Positions 1-11,170 of a stretch of 64,000 nt of DNA are shown piece after piece. A model generated the notes under the pieces. That model worked only from the letters and a program-made list of their open reading frames with translations, ran no database searches and was not told the DNA's origin. The translations under genes were made by a program, and so were the position numbers. Each line of letters begins with the position of its first letter. Positions within the stretch are counted from its first letter, which is position 1. The stretch comes from Macrotis lagotis (taxonomy: Eukaryota > Chordata > Mammalia > Peramelemorphia > Peramelidae): positions 281,133,221-281,197,220 of the forward strand of contig NC_133658.1 in assembly GCF_037893015.1 (NCBI RefSeq), in the 5' to 3' direction.

Positions 1-511
1 GACTGTGGGAAAATTGGGACACTCATGCATTGTTGGCAAAGTTGTGAACTGATCCAACCATAGTGGAGAGCAATTTGGAATTATACCTAAAGGGCAACCA
101 AACTGTGCATGCAATACCACTACTAGGTCTGTATCATCATAAAAAAAGGGAAAAGGATCTGCAAATACAAAAATATTTATAGCAACTACTTTTGTGGTGA
201 CAAAATATTGGAAATTGAGGGGATGCCCATCAATTGGGGAATGACTGAGCAAACTGTGGTATATGAATGTGATGGAATATTATTGTACAATAAGAAATAA
301 TGAACAAGCAAATTTCAGAAAAATCTGAAAAGGCTTGTATGAGTGATACAAAGTGAAATAAGCAGAACCAGGAGAACTCTGAACAAAGTATCAGTAACAT
401 TATATGATGATCCTCTGTGAAGGACGCAGCTTTTCTCACCAGCACAATGATCCAAGACAAAGGACTTTCCAAAGGAAAATGCTATCCAAATACAGATAAA
501 GAACTGATGGA
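1..511 (+). mobile_element. L1 ORF2 C-terminus and 3'UTR, first part (split by a younger L1)
   Basis: The first ~330 bases are the end of L1 ORF2 with stops (frame homologous to the intact-looking stretch at 6371-6634, the L1 ORF2 C-terminal Cys/His-rich region). It then enters the 3'UTR. It is interrupted at 511 and resumes at 966. Confidence 0.8.
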
Positions 512-951
512 GAACTGATGCTGAGTGAGATGAGCAGAACCAGAAAAACACTGTACACCCTAACAGCAACATGGGAGTGATGTTCAACCTTGAAGGACTT
601 GCTCATTCCATCAGTGCAACAATTGGGAACAATTTTGGGCTGTCTGCAAAGGAGAGTACCACCTGTATCCAGATAAGGAGCTGTGGAGTTTGAACAAAGT
701 ACAAGGGCTATTCCCTTTAATTTGAAAAAAAAAACAGATATCTTATTGTCTGATCTGGTTACCTCTGAGAATTCTGTTCTCTTTTAAGGATATGATTTCT
801 CTCTCATCACACCCAATTTGGATCAAGGTACAACATGGAAACAAAGTAAAGACTGACGGAGTGTTATCTGTGGGGTGGGGTGGGGGTAGGGAAGCAAGAT
901 TGGGAGAAAATTGTAAAACTCAAATAATATCTTTAATAAAAAAAAACAAAA
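512..951 (+). mobile_element. L1 3'-end insertion with 14-bp target-site duplication
   Basis: This 5'-truncated L1 tail ends in an A-rich run. It is flanked by AAAGAACTGATGGA at 498-511 and 952-965, a perfect duplication. The host sequence on both sides is another L1 3'UTR. Confidence 0.9.
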
Positions 952-965
952 AAAGAACTGATGGA

Positions 966-1259
966 CCTTGAATGCAGATCAAAACGTATTTTCTTCAATT
1001 ACTTTACTCTTTCTTGTGGTTATTTTTTTTCTTTTGATCTGTTTCCTTTTCCATAACTGAGACTAATATGGAAATATGTTATATATGAGAGCACTTGTAT
1101 AAACTACATCAAACTGCCTTCCATATTCAGAAGAGGGGAGGGAAGAAAGGAAGGGAGAAAAATTTGGAACTCAAAACCTTATAAAAATGAATGCAAAAAT
1201 TTTCATAATATTGGAGAAAAATAAAATCCTATTAAAGATAAAATAAAATATTAAAAAAC
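966..1259 (+). mobile_element. continuation of the outer L1 3'UTR
   Basis: CTTGAATGCAGATCAAAACG.. through the purine-rich GAGGGGAGGGAAGAAAGG block to an A/T-rich tail is a standard marsupial L1 3' end. It continues the element broken at 511. Confidence 0.7.
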
Positions 1260-1268
1260 GTTTATTCA

Positions 1269-1425
1269 TGGGGCAGCTAGGTGGTGCAGTGGACAGAGCA
1301 CCAGCCTTGGAGTCAGGAGTACCTGAGTTCAAATCTGGCCTCAGACACTTAATAATTACCTAACTGTGTGGCCTTGGGCAAGCCACTTAACCCCATTGCC
1401 TAGCAAAAACTAAAAAAAAAAAAAA
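1269..1425 (+). mobile_element. WSINE1-type SINE
   Basis: It has a full tRNA-like head with A- and B-box sequences and an A-rich tail. Flanks are GTTTATTCA at 1260-1268 and 1426-1434. Confidence 0.93.
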
Positions 1426-1434
1426 GTTTATTCA

Positions 1435-1811
1435 GAGTTTACTGTGTGGAAGACATTTCACTATTGGGGATACAAAATGAATGTGATAGTCCTTTACCTC
1501 AAGTAATTTATGGTCAATAAAGAGAAAACAGGTATACAAATTAGAATGTATACATGTTTAAGGTAGAGAAACAGCATCAAATAGTGGTGGTTTGGGATTC
1601 AGGAAGACCTGAGGTCTAGGTCCTGTCTCTGACAAATTAAGTGGGCAAACCTCTTAACCCATCAGTGCCTACAAAGCAACAAATAAAAGTTTCAGGTGAG
1701 TTATGGATCTTCATTAGGAAGTGGGGAGGGGAACAAGAGGGGAAAAAAGACAAGCCTTTATTAAATGTCTATTATGTGCCAGGGACTGTGCTGAGCATTT
1801 TATAAGTATTA
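1435..1811 (+). repeat. diverged old SINE and L2-like pieces
   Basis: About 1575-1690 resembles the head of an old MIR/MAR1-like SINE (GATTCAGGAAGACCTGAGGTC). About 1750-1805 resembles an L2 3' motif (TTATTAAATGTCTATTATGTGCCAGG). No gene is seen. Confidence 0.45.
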
Positions 1812-2195
1812 CCTTAACATTGTACTCAGTAACAGCAACACTGTGTGATGATCAACTATCATAGACTTGATGCTTCTCAGCAATACATTGATCAAAGACA
1901 ATTCTAAAAGACCTGTGATGGAAAATGCCATCCACATCCAGAGAAAGAACTATGGAGTATGAATGTTGATCAAAGCCTACTATTTTCAATTTTTAAAATT
2001 TATTTTTTGTTTTTTCTTTCTCGAGGCTTTTCCCTTTTATTCTGATTCTTCTTTCAAAACATGACTAAAATGGAATATGTGTAACATGATTGATTACAGA
2101 TAAGCTTTACCAGATTATTTACTGTCTTAGGGCAGAGGGAGGGAAGGGAGGGAGTGAGAAAATTTTATAAAAATAAATGTTGAAAAGTGTCTTTA
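1812..2195 (+). mobile_element. L1 3'UTR fragment
   Basis: AACAGCAACACTGTGTGATGATC, the ATCCAGAGAAAGAAC block and the purine-rich tail are the standard order in the L1 3' ends of this window. Confidence 0.7.
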
Positions 2196-2626
2196 CAGAT
2201 AGAAAGAGAAATTCCATTTAAAAGCAGTCAACATAAAATACTTAGGAATCCACCTCCCAAGATGAGCCCAGAAATTGAATGAATACAATTACAAAATGTT
2301 TTTCACACAAATAAAGCCAGATCTAAACAATTGGGAAAACGCTAATTACTCAGTGATAGTCTGATCTAATATAATAAAAATGACAATTCTACTCAAATTA
2401 AATTACTTATTCACTGCCATCTCAATCAAACTACCAAAAAACTATTTTACAGAGCTAGAAAAAAAATAGTAACAAAATTAATCTGAGAAACAAAAGGTCA
2501 AGAATATTAAGGGAATTGATGGAAAAAATACAAAGGTGGGTGGTCTAGCTGTATCAGATCTACAACTATACTATAAAGCAGAAGTTAACAAATCCGCTTG
2601 GCAATGATTAAGAAATAGAGCAGTGG
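2196..2626 (+). pseudogene. L1 ORF2 fragment (late reverse-transcriptase region), left half
   Basis: The translation carries L1 ORF2 landmarks with stops: KYLGIHLP, IIKMTILLKLNYLF and FTAISIKLP, which follow the RT core in mammalian L1. The frame stops at the HAL1 insertion and resumes beyond 5688 with LNDQWIRI. Confidence 0.8.
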
Positions 2627-3460
2627 GGTGGGCATGGGGGGAGCCAAGATGTGGTTTGAAGGCAGGAATTCTCAGAAGCTCTTCTCCCAGACCACTCCGA
2701 AGTCTTAAAATTTATGACTCTAACCAAATTCTAGAGTAGTGGAACCCAAAGAAAGACTAAGTGCAACAACTTTCTGGTCCAAGATAGCTTGAAAGATCTT
2801 TGGGGAGGGTTTGTTCCACCAGGTTTGGAAGATGCTGCAGTGCAGCTATGGCCACATCCTCACCACACCAGAGCAAATGAACTCTTACCATCCAGGAACA
2901 GCCCACAGGGCACCTGGGTCCCTGGGGGTGCCTGGGTCCATGGCCATAGCAGTAGAGTGGTTTCCAAACTCTCAGCCCAGGGATTGTCAAGGACCATCTT
3001 ATCAGTGGGAAGGTAATTGGGGAAAACTGCCACACCAGAGTGAGCACAGAGCCCAGGCCAGCCAGACATCAGTGCAAACCTGGCCCAGGAACTGGAAACA
3101 GGCCTGCAGAGCCACCCTGCAGAGAGTCATCTGGCATCTGCTTCCAAAGTATTCAGCCCTCGGATGGTAAAGATGGGGAGAATGTCAAGGTCTCTCAACT
3201 ATTCCTGGGGTAGGACTCTGTTGATTTGATCATACTCAGATCCAGGTCGAAGTCAGGGGCACCCTACTGCCATAGAGGAGCTGGGACCCTCCTCACAGTT
3301 TAGGTCAGAGGGGAGTGCCTGTGAATATTCAAATACCAGAGCACAGGTCAGGAGAGGAGTCAAAGCCTTTCACAAGACCTTGGAGGAATTGAGGGCTCTG
3401 CGGAGGGGTCCCCAAAACAGTAAAAGCTTGGGAAGCTCATGAAAACCAGGTCATAGACTG

Positions 3461-4480
3461 ATGAATAAACAACAAAAGAAAAAGAATCTGACCATAGATA
3501 AGTACTTTGGTCCCATGGAAGATCAAAACACATGCTCAGAAGTTGACAAAGTCAAAGCTTCTGTATCCAAAGTCTCCAAGAAAAATAGGAATTGGTCTCA
3601 AGCTATGGAAGAACTCAAAAAAAAAGATTTTGAAAATCAAGTAAGGGAGATGGAAGAAAAATTTGGAAGAAAAATGAGAGCAATACAGGAAAATCATGAA
3701 AACCAAGTCAGCAGCTTAGAGAAGGTGATATATAAAAAAATACCAAAGAAAAATAACATGTTAAAAACCAGTTTAGGTCAAATGGAAAAAGCAATCCAAA
3801 AGGCCATTGAGGAGAAAAATGCCTTAAAAAGCAGAATTGACCAGATGGAAAAGGAGATAAGAAAGCACTCTAAAGAAAATAACTCCTTCAAATGTAAAAT
3901 GGAGCTAAAGGAAGCCAATGACTTTGGGAGAAATAAAGAAACAATAAAACAACCAAATGAAAAACTAGAAGAAAATGTGAAATATCTCTTTGGAAAAACA
4001 ACTGACCTGGAAAACAGATACATAAGAGATAATTTAAAAATTATTGAGCTACCAGAAAGTCATGACCAGGAAAAGAGCCTAGACTTCATTTTTCAAGAAA
4101 TAATCCAGCAAAATTGCTCTGGTGTCCTAGAAGCAGAGGTTAAAATAGAAATTGAGGGACTCTACCAATCACCTCCTGAAAGAGACCCTAAAATAAAAAC
4201 TCCCAAAAAATATTATATTCAAATTCCAGAACTCTCAAATCAAAGAGAAAATACTACAAGCAGTCAAAAAGAAACAATTCATATATCATAACACTACAAT
4301 CAAGATTACAAGGATTTAGCAGTGTCTACATTAAGGGCACTTGGAATATGATATTCTGAAAGGCAAAAGAGCTTGCATTATAACAGAGAATCAACTATCC
4401 AGAAAAATTGAACATCCTCTTTCAGGGGAAAAGATGGATATTCAATGAAAAAGAGGAATTTCAAATGTTCCTGTTGAAAT
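3461..4480 (+). pseudogene. HAL1/L1 ORF1p-like pseudogene
   Basis: An open frame of 276 codons from the ATG at 3461 to 4291 encodes an ORF1p-like protein, the RNA-binding chaperone of L1 particles. Residues ~55-175 are a Lys/Glu-rich coiled coil with recurring (I/L)xQMEKxI units. The RRM-like domain begins near residue 183 (LENRYIRDNLKIIELPES). The frame then breaks (HYNQDYKDL.. follows in another register). The expected C-terminal domain is visible only as out-of-frame pieces to about 4480. The second HAL1 copy at 45.6-46.0 kb retains the C-terminal domain in frame, which confirms the identity. It is not a host gene and is very unlikely to be functional. Confidence 0.82.
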
Positions 4481-5008
4481 AAGCAGAGTTGTACAGAAAG
4501 ATCTGAATATGATCAAATCAATAAAGTACAGGACTCAGGTAAAGTATAATGAGGGTGGACAGGAAGGGAAAATTATGAGGGATTCAATCATGTTGAACTG
4601 CTTGTATTCCTGCATGGGAAGATGATACTGATAACTTCACTTATCAGAGCAGTTAGAAGGAACAGGTACAGGAGAGAGCTGAATTATAAAGATGGAGTCA
4701 ATGGGTGAAAAAGGAATGTCCTGGGAGAAAGGGAGAAGAGAGAATGGACTAAGATATTTCATGTAAAAGAGTCAAGAAAAAGTTCTTGCAATACAGTGGA
4801 AGAGGAAAGGTGAGGGGGAATTTGGGAGCTTTCATTCTCATCGGAAGTTGTTCAGAGAGGGAACAACGTAGATACTCAATAGGATATAGAAATCTATCTT
4901 ACCCTAGAGGAAAAGGGAGAGGAAAGGGAAGGGAGAAAGGGGATAGGGGAGGAGAAGTGTAGGTGTTAGAAGAGAGGGAAGATCATACAACAGGGTAGTC
5001 AGATACAA

Positions 5009-5165
5009 CACTTTTTTTGGGGGGGGGGTTGCAGGGCAGTGAGGTCAGGTGGTTTCCCTGAGTCACATGACTGGATTGTTGTTGGGTGACTGGGGATGAT
5101 TTGGGGCATAGTTCCTCCTGGTTCCAGGGCTGGTGCTCTATCCACTGCACCACCTGGCTGCTCCA
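5009..5165 (-). repeat. SINE-derived segment built into the HAL1 3' region
   Basis: In reverse it starts GGAGCAGCCAGGTGGTGCAG and reads CACCAGCCCTGG, a tRNA-like SINE head, but its middle differs from WSINE1 (CCCCAAATCATCCCCAGTC). Short flanks ACAACACTTTT / ACAATACATTTT may be the original duplication. The same segment is at the same place in the other HAL1 copy (46523-46673). Confidence 0.75.
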
Positions 5166-5328
5166 CAATACATTTTTGAGGAAGGACAAAGTGAAAGAAG
5201 AGAGAGAGAATAGAATAAATTGGAATGGGGAAGAATAGAATGGAGGAAAATACAGTTAGCAATAACAACTGTAGAAAAAAATATTGAAGCAACTTCTCTG
5301 ATGGACATTTGATAAAGAATGTGATCCA

Positions 5329-5481
5329 GGGGCAGCTAGGTAGCACAGTGGATAAAGCACCAGCCCTGGAGTCAGGAGTACCTGGATTCAAATCTGGTCT
5401 CAGACACTTAATAATTACCTAGCTGTGTGGCCTTGGGCAAGCCACTTAACCCCATTTTCCTTGCAAAAAAAAACAAAAAAA
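5329..5481 (+). mobile_element. WSINE1-type SINE in HAL1
   Basis: Full length, flanked by AATGTGATCCA at 5318-5328 and 5482-5492. The copy at 47 kb has uninterrupted sequence here (AAGAATGTGATTCACC), so this is an empty-site comparison. Confidence 0.93.
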
Positions 5482-5687
5482 AATGTGATCCATCCTAGAG
5501 GCAGAGCTATTGGCATCTGAACACAGACTGAAGCACATTTTTTTTCATTCTCTCTCACCTTATTTTTCTTGAGATTTCTCTATCTTTGTAGGGGGAGGGG
5601 TGATTGTACTTACTTTTTGCAACAACATTATTATAGTAATGTGAAAATAAATAATTTTTGTTTTAAAATAGACTAAATGACCAGTGG

Positions 5688-7215
5688 ATTAGAATACATA
5701 CTAAAAGAACAGTAGTAAATGACTACAGTAACCTACTATAAACCCAAAGACTCCAGCTTCTGGGATAAAAACTCACTATTCAACAAAAACTTTTGGGAAA
5801 ACTGTAAAACAGTATGGCAAAAACTAGGCATAGACCCAGATCTCATACCCTATGCCAAAATAAAGTCAAAATGCGAACAGGATTTAGATATAGAGGATGA
5901 TACCATAGAGTAATTAACATCTAACTTTTGGACCTATGGAATGGGAAGAAATTTATAACCAAACAAGAAAAAGAGTATATTATAAATTGCAAAATGGATA
6001 ATTTTGACTATATTTAAATTTAAAAGGTTTTGTACTAATAAAACCAATGCAGTCAAAATTAGAAGGAAAACCAAAAGTTGGGAAACAATTTTCACAGCTA
6101 GGTATTCTGATAGATGGTCTCATTCCTAAAATAGATAGAGAATTGAATCAAATGGTAAGGTTACAAATCATTCCCCAAATGATAAATAGTCAAAGGACAT
6201 GAACAGGTAGTTTTCAAATGAAAAAATTAAAGATACATATATATATATACATATATATATATGTATATAGTTATATAAAAAATGCTCCAAATCATTGATT
6301 AGAGAAATGCAAATTAAAAAAACTGTGAGGTACCACCTCATACCCAATAGATTGACAAAGATGACAAAAAGTGAGAGGTTGTGGAAAGATTAGGACATTG
6401 ATGCATTGCTGGTGGAGTTGTGATTGGATCCAACCTTTCTGGAGAGCACTATGGAACTATGTTCAAAGAGTAATAAAACTGTACATACCCTTTGACCCAG
6501 CAATTCCAATTCTAGGACTATATCCAGAAGAAATTATAAAAAAAATGGGAAAATCCTACACATTCCAAAATATTTATAGCAGCTCTTTTTGTAGTGGCAA
6601 AGAATTGGAAATTGAGGGGATGCCCATCAATTAGGGAATGACTGAACAAGTTATGGTATATGAATGTTATGGAGTACTCTTGTCCTATAAAAAAACCATG
6701 AATGATCAGACTTTAGAGAAGTATGCAAAGAGCTACACAAACTGATGCTGTGCCAAGGGAGCAGAACCAAGAGAGCATTATACATATTAACAACAACATT
6801 GTGAGTTGATCAACTATGATGGCTGCAGCTCCTCTCAGCAGTTCAGAGATCTAGAGAGATCTGAGAAACTGTTATGGACAACACCATCCATAAACAGGGG
6901 AATTTAGAACCCCATCTCCCTCCGCCAAAAAAACCCCACCAAATCTGAATGAATACAATTTTCACTTTTTAAAACTTCTCTTAAATTTTTCCTTCCTATC
7001 CCATGGTTTTCTTTAGTTTCCTTTAGTCCTAATTCCTCATACAAGACATCTAATATGTAAACATGTTAAATACAAATGTACATGAAAACTTTTACCAGAC
7101 TGTTTGTCGCTGAGGGGAAGGGAGGGTGGTAGAAAAATGTGTAACTTATAAATATGCAAGTGGAAAATTATCTTTACATACACTGGGGAGAAATAAATAT
7201 TTTTTAAAAAAAGAA
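5688..7215 (+). pseudogene. L1 ORF2 C-terminus and 3'UTR, right half
   Basis: The sequence resumes the L1 frame interrupted by HAL1: LNDQWIRI, then KNFWENCKTVWQKLGIDPDL, then IKTVRYHLIP-like sequence near 6310-6345. 6371-6634 is open and encodes MRGCGKIRTLMHCWWSCDWI and PFDPAIPILGLYPEE, the ORF2 C-terminal Cys-containing domain, with EIEGMPIN at its end. The 3'UTR follows with the purine-rich block and an A/T tail. A short (TA)n tract (6235-6270) has grown inside. Confidence 0.82.
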
Positions 7216-7239
7216 TGAATAAAAGTATTTTATTTGATC

Positions 7240-7410
7240 CTCATATAAACTCTGAAAGATAATCCCATTTTTCCATTGAGAAAACTAAGGCAGAGAGCAG
7301 TCAAATGAATTGTCCAGAGTCACACAATCCTTGAGTGTTTTAAACTGTATTTGAATTCAGATCTTCCTGATTTCAGAGACAGGTCTTTATCCACTGTGTA
7401 ATCTGATCCC
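7240..7410 (-). repeat. CORE-SINE / MIR-like
   Basis: TTATTTGATCCTCATATAAAC, the core TTTTCCATTGAGAAAACTAAGG, and TTGAATTCAGATCTTCCTGA near the end fit a CORE-SINE in reverse. Confidence 0.55.
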
Positions 7411-7458
7411 CTTGAGAAAGGTTAGAGGGGGAGAAGGAAGAGAGAGGAGGAGGTGGGG

Positions 7459-7463
7459 GGAGG

Positions 7464-7531
<68 letters not shown>
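7459..7531. repeat. (GA)n microsatellite
   Basis: About 33 GA units preceded by a purine-rich GGAGG stretch. Confidence 0.95.
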
Positions 7532-7534
<3 letters not shown>

Positions 7535-7689
7535 AGTATCCAAAGTGCTATGAGATGTATTCAAAGTGTTCTCTGCCAGTTATCACTTAGCATTTCCAAA
7601 TGGAGTGGTCTCTGTAACGTTCTTTTTAAAAGCATGCTTAGGAATATCTCTCAACCTTTGCCTTGATCTCTGGAGAGCCTAGGGAAGGT

Positions 7690-8230
7690 TAGCTAACATT
7701 TTATATCTTGTATGCCAGAATCAAGATCACTAAAGATCTTGACAAGCTAGAATGATAGATTTAATCTAATAAAATTTAATTTGATAGAAGTACAATTAGA
7801 AGTCCAACACTTGGAATTATTTGAGCCATTGTTCAAATAATACAGGTGTAGAATTAAAGATGAAAGACAATAACTCCTTTGCAAAAAATCTAGGATTTTA
7901 GTAGACTGAAAGCTCAATATGAGTCAACAATTAAGAAAATGATGTTTATGTCTTAGGCTACGTTAAGAAAGGCATAGTAGGGGCAGCTAGGTGGTGCAGT
8001 GGATAGAGCACAGGCCCTGGAGTCAGGAGTTCTGAGTTTAAATCCGGCCTCAGACACTTATAATGACCTAGTTGTGTGGCCTTGGGAAAGCCACTTAACT
8101 CCATTTGCCTTGCAAAAAAAAAACCCCTAAAAAAAGGCATAGTATTTGAAATAAGCAAAGAAATAATCCTGCAGAATTTTGGACCTGGTCAGACCACATC
8201 TGGATCATAATATTTAGTTTAAGATAGCTT
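7690..8230 (+). pseudogene. L3/CR1-clade LINE ORF2 fragment, first part
   Basis: Reads as the end of a CR1-type ORF2 with stops: GAAGTCCAACACTTGGA, TAGTAGACTGAAAGCTCAATATGAGTC and GGTCAGACCACATCTGGA, corresponding to the CR1 motifs VLHLG, VDSKLNMSQ and LVRPHLEYC. It is split by a WSINE (7980-8132) and appears to resume near 10165. Confidence 0.65.
7980..8132 (+). mobile_element. WSINE1-type SINE
   Basis: Flanked by AAAGGCATAGTA at 7968-7979 and 8133-8144. Confidence 0.93.
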
Positions 8231-8379
8231 CTCTTGAGTTTCTGGTCCTCACCATCTTTTACTTTTGCACCAGTGTTTATGCTGTTGAACAAAGAGAAAA
8301 ATCACACAAACTTTCTGACAGGGTCTGCAGCAAATTCATATTATGTAGCCTCAGCTGGGCAATCATTGATGCAAGGCAG

Positions 8380-9850
8380 TCCTACACCTCCCCAACCAAC
8401 TCCTATCCCACTCTCTAAAATAGCTCTTCTATACCATTTCATCCTTTTAAAAACTACTCTTGGTTCCCCTTGTCCCCACCCTTTCAGATGAGAATCTTAC
8501 CTCATATTTTACTGAAAAAATTGAGGCCATTCACTGAAAGCTGCCTTTTCTTCCCTCCTCCTCATCTCATTTCATTCAGATCCCTTCTGCCACTAGCTCC
8601 CCTTTTTCCCTTGTCTCACATAGAGGAATGACCCTACTCTTTGCCAAGGGGAAAAAACCCCTCTACCTGCACAAGTGATCCCTTCTACAATAGTTTGCAC
8701 CCTCTGTCATCCCAATCAACCAACCAATAAACATTTTAAATATCTATAATCCTTTCACTTATTTTCAGTACCTCCTTGTCTACTGATTCATTTTCTACTA
8801 TCCATAAACATACCCTTGTTTCCCCAATCTGGGGAAAAAAACCTCACTAGATCCTTCCATTCCTTTATCTTTCCTTTGGGATAAACTCCTTGAAAAAGCC
8901 TTTTACTGTGGGTGTCTCCCCTTCCTCTCTTCTTAACTTTCTACAGCTTGACTTCCAACCTCCTCATTTAACCAAAACTGAGTCTAATGACCTCTTTTCA
9001 ATCCTTATCTTCTTGCCTTCTCTTTAACCTTTTTTTTTTTTTTTTTAGGGTTTTTTCCAAGGCAAATAGGGTTAAGTGCCTTGCCCAAGGCCACACAGCT
9101 TGGTAATTATTAAGTGTCTAAGGCCGGATTTGAACTCAAGTACTCCTGATTCCAGGGTGGGTGCTCTATCAACTGCACCACCTAGCCACCCCTACCTCCT
9201 CTACAACCTTTGACACTCCTACTCTCTTCTCTCTAGATTTTCAGGACACCACTCCCTCCTGATTCTCTTCCTATCTATCTGACTACTCTTTCGCCATCTC
9301 CTTTACTGAGTATCCATCCAATCATGCCCATTAACCATGGGTGTCCTATAGGACTGTGTCCTGAGCTCTCTTCTCCTTTCCCTCTAGACTATTCAGCTAT
9401 CATCTCTATGTTAATGATTCTCAAATATATTGATCCAGTCCTAACCTCTCTTCTGTTCCACATCTCAAACTGCCTTTCAAACACTTCAAACTAAATGGCC
9501 AGTAGTCATTTTAAACCTAATATATCCAAAATGGGATTCATTATCCTTCCTTCAAAATCAATTCATAACATAGACACCACCTACTATATGAGACTTGTCT
9601 CATCCCTTTCATTATTAGTGTTCTCCTACCCACTAAATTTTTTCATTTATCCTGTATAGTGCGCATGTACTTATCTATGTAAATATTATTTTCCCCCAAT
9701 AGAGGTTCATAAGCCCCTTGAAATTAAACAGGAAGTATTTCATTTTTTACTTCATATCTCCTTTGCCTAGAACGGTGCCTAAAATATAGTAGATATTGCA
9801 ATGCTATTGAATTGATTCCACTCAGTCAGGATAAGATATCTGGAGGTCAT
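8380..9850 (+). pseudogene. L2 LINE: reverse-transcriptase region to 3' end
   Basis: Around 9190-9360 the DNA matches the L2 RT core (TTTGACAC.. GACTACTC.. GGTGTCCTATAGGACTGTGTCCTGAGC, equivalent to the GVPQGSVLGP motif). 9400-9560 translates as SNCLSNTSN*MASSHFKPNI, the L2 stretch after the YADD region. It closes with the L2 3' motif (AACGGTGCCTAAAATATAGTAG). A minus-strand WSINE interrupts the RT. 8380-9000 is pyrimidine-rich and probably upstream L2. The frame has many stops. Confidence 0.72.
9031..9192 (-). mobile_element. WSINE1-type SINE in L2
   Basis: Complete reverse copy with a T-rich head. Flanks CTCTTTAACCT and CCTCTACAACCT look like a diverged duplication. Confidence 0.88.
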
Positions 9851-9859
9851 GTCATATCA

Positions 9860-10150
9860 GTCAGTCAATCAATAAACATTTATTAAGCACCTACTATGTG
9901 TCTTGGGTACACAAAAAGAAGCAAAAGATATTCCCTGATCTAGAGGATCTGATAATCTAAAGAACAAAGAAATGTAAATAATCCAGCTTTATAATTAAGA
10001 GAGGGAAGACACTAGAATTAAAAGGGATTGGGAAAGACTTCCTTGAAGAAGATGGGATTTTAGCTGGGACATGAAGGAAACCAGGAGAGTCAGGAGGAGG
10101 GAATCAGGATGAAGAGCATTCTAGGTAAGGGCACAGTCAGACAGTTCCAC
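9860..10150 (+). repeat. unassigned old dispersed repeat, copy A
   Basis: It starts CAATAAACATTTATTAAGCACC and later reads GGGATTTTAGCTGGGACATG. The same order of motifs occurs at 17780-18090 and 40815-41290. I do not recognise the family with confidence; it has L2-like 3' words. Confidence 0.5.
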
Positions 10151-10239
10151 CTAAGGAAAAATCGAGAGAACTTGGGAGAGGGGTTAAACCTGATAAAGCA
10201 AATATATGGGAGGGCAATGATTCTATCTTCAAGTATTTG

Positions 10240-10470
10240 AAGAGCTATCTTTTTAAAATGATTTATTTATTTTCATATTACTATAATAATCTTGCTGTGA
10301 AAGTAAACATAAACCCCACTCCCCCCAAAAAGAATAGAGAAACCTCAAAAGAAATGAAGTGGGTGGGGGAGGTATACTTCAGTCTGTGTTCAGATACATT
10401 GGTTTTGTGTCTGGGATAGGTTGCATTCTTTATCATAAGTCTATCAGAGAAGTTGTTGAAGCACTATTTT
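10240..10470 (-). mobile_element. L1 3'UTR fragment (-)
   Basis: It is similar to the reverse L1 tail at 12856-13315: AAGAAACCTCAA-type run, GTATACTTCAGTCTGTGTTCAGA, and TTGCATTCTTTATCATAAG. Confidence 0.6.
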
Positions 10471-10671
10471 TGGGCAAAAACATCCTTTTCCAAAACACAA
10501 AAGTAGGAGCAAAGACTAGGAGAGAAACAGCTTGCCTCATTGTAAGATAAAACTTCCCAACAATTAATGTCCCCTGGTATTCTAGGAAGATAGTAGATTC
10601 CTCTTCAGTGAAAGGAAGCCTTTGGATTCCACTTGTTGAAGATGTGATTTAGAAGCTTTCTATTCAGGTAT

Positions 10672-10937
10672 TAGGATAGTTAGGAGTGCAGGGGATAGAA
10701 CTCCAATCCTGGAGTTAGGAGAACATGAGTTCAAATCCACCCTCAGACACTTGATACTTATTAGCTATTCCATCTTGGGCAAGTCATTTGACCCTGATTG
10801 CCTTGCATCCAGGGCCATCTCCATTTGTTCTGCTCTGTATCTGGCCACTAAATCCAGATGGCTCTGGAGGAGAAAATGAAGCTGGTGACTTAGCACAGCA
10901 CCCCCTCACTCAAATTCACTTGCATGCCATGGTCTTC
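10672..10937 (+). mobile_element. older tRNA-headed SINE with long 3' body (MAR1/MON1-like)
   Basis: The head AGGAGTGCAGGGGATAGAAC and TTCAAATCC B-box are followed by a 3' body (CTGGCCACTAAATCCAGATGG .. CTTCAAGAACAAAGGACAA). The same body occurs in reverse at 27300-27590 and 49550-49700. Confidence 0.7.
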
Positions 10938-10952
10938 AAGAACAAAGGACAA

Positions 10953-11170
10953 GGGGCAGCTAGGTGGCGTGGTGGATAGAGCACCGGTCCTGGAGTCAGG
11001 AGTACCTGGGTTCAAATCCGCTCTCAGACACTAAGGCCTTGGGCAAGCCACTTAACCCCATTTGCCTTGCAAAAACCTAAAAAAAACCCCCAACTCAATA
11101 ATTACCTAGCTGTGTGACCTTGGGTAAGCCACTTAACCCCATTGCCTTATAAAAAAAAACTAAAAAAAAA
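10953..11170 (+). mobile_element. composite WSINE1 with duplicated 3' half
   Basis: One WSINE head runs to CCTTGGGCAAGCCACTTAAC and an A-rich tail, then a second 3' half (TCAATAATTACCTAGCTGTG .. CCCCATTGCCTTATAAAA) follows. A single 15-bp duplication, AAGAACAAAGGACAA (10938-10952 and 11171-11185), brackets the whole. Confidence 0.88.

Larger units (their letters stand above)
2627..5674 (+). mobile_element. HAL1-type element (ORF1-only L1 derivative), near full length
   Basis: Order: L1-type 5'UTR beginning GGGGGGAGCCAAGATG (from ~2635), one ORF1 frame, a purine-rich non-coding region and a 3' end (TAGTAATGTGAAAATAAATAA), with no ORF2. It sits inside an L1: AAATAGAGCAGTGG at 2613-2626 and AAATGACCAGTGG at 5675-5687 look like a diverged duplication, and the L1 frame resumes across it. 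It carries a WSINE (5329-5481) and an older SINE-derived segment (5009-5165). HAL1 elements are known non-autonomous L1 derivatives that rely on L1 machinery. Confidence 0.8.

Noticed and set aside
1269..1340. tRNA gene in the SINE heads
   Set aside because: A- and B-box words are present in every WSINE, but there is no complete cloverleaf; they are tRNA-derived SINE promoters.
2757..3170. Overlapping frames of up to 119 codons on both strands
   Set aside because: They lie in the GC-richer HAL1 5'UTR and have no domain; length is explained by base composition.
3461..4291. 276-codon frame as a host coiled-coil gene
   Set aside because: Sequence order, coiled coil and LENRYIRDNLKII mark it as L1/HAL1 ORF1, and it lies in a retroelement with 5'UTR, 3' end and a target duplication.
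4999..5391. 130-codon minus-strand frame
   Set aside because: Its residues come from two antisense SINEs in HAL1.
7373..7666. Ser/Leu-rich and Arg/Glu-rich frames
   Set aside because: Both are translations of the (GA)n tract.
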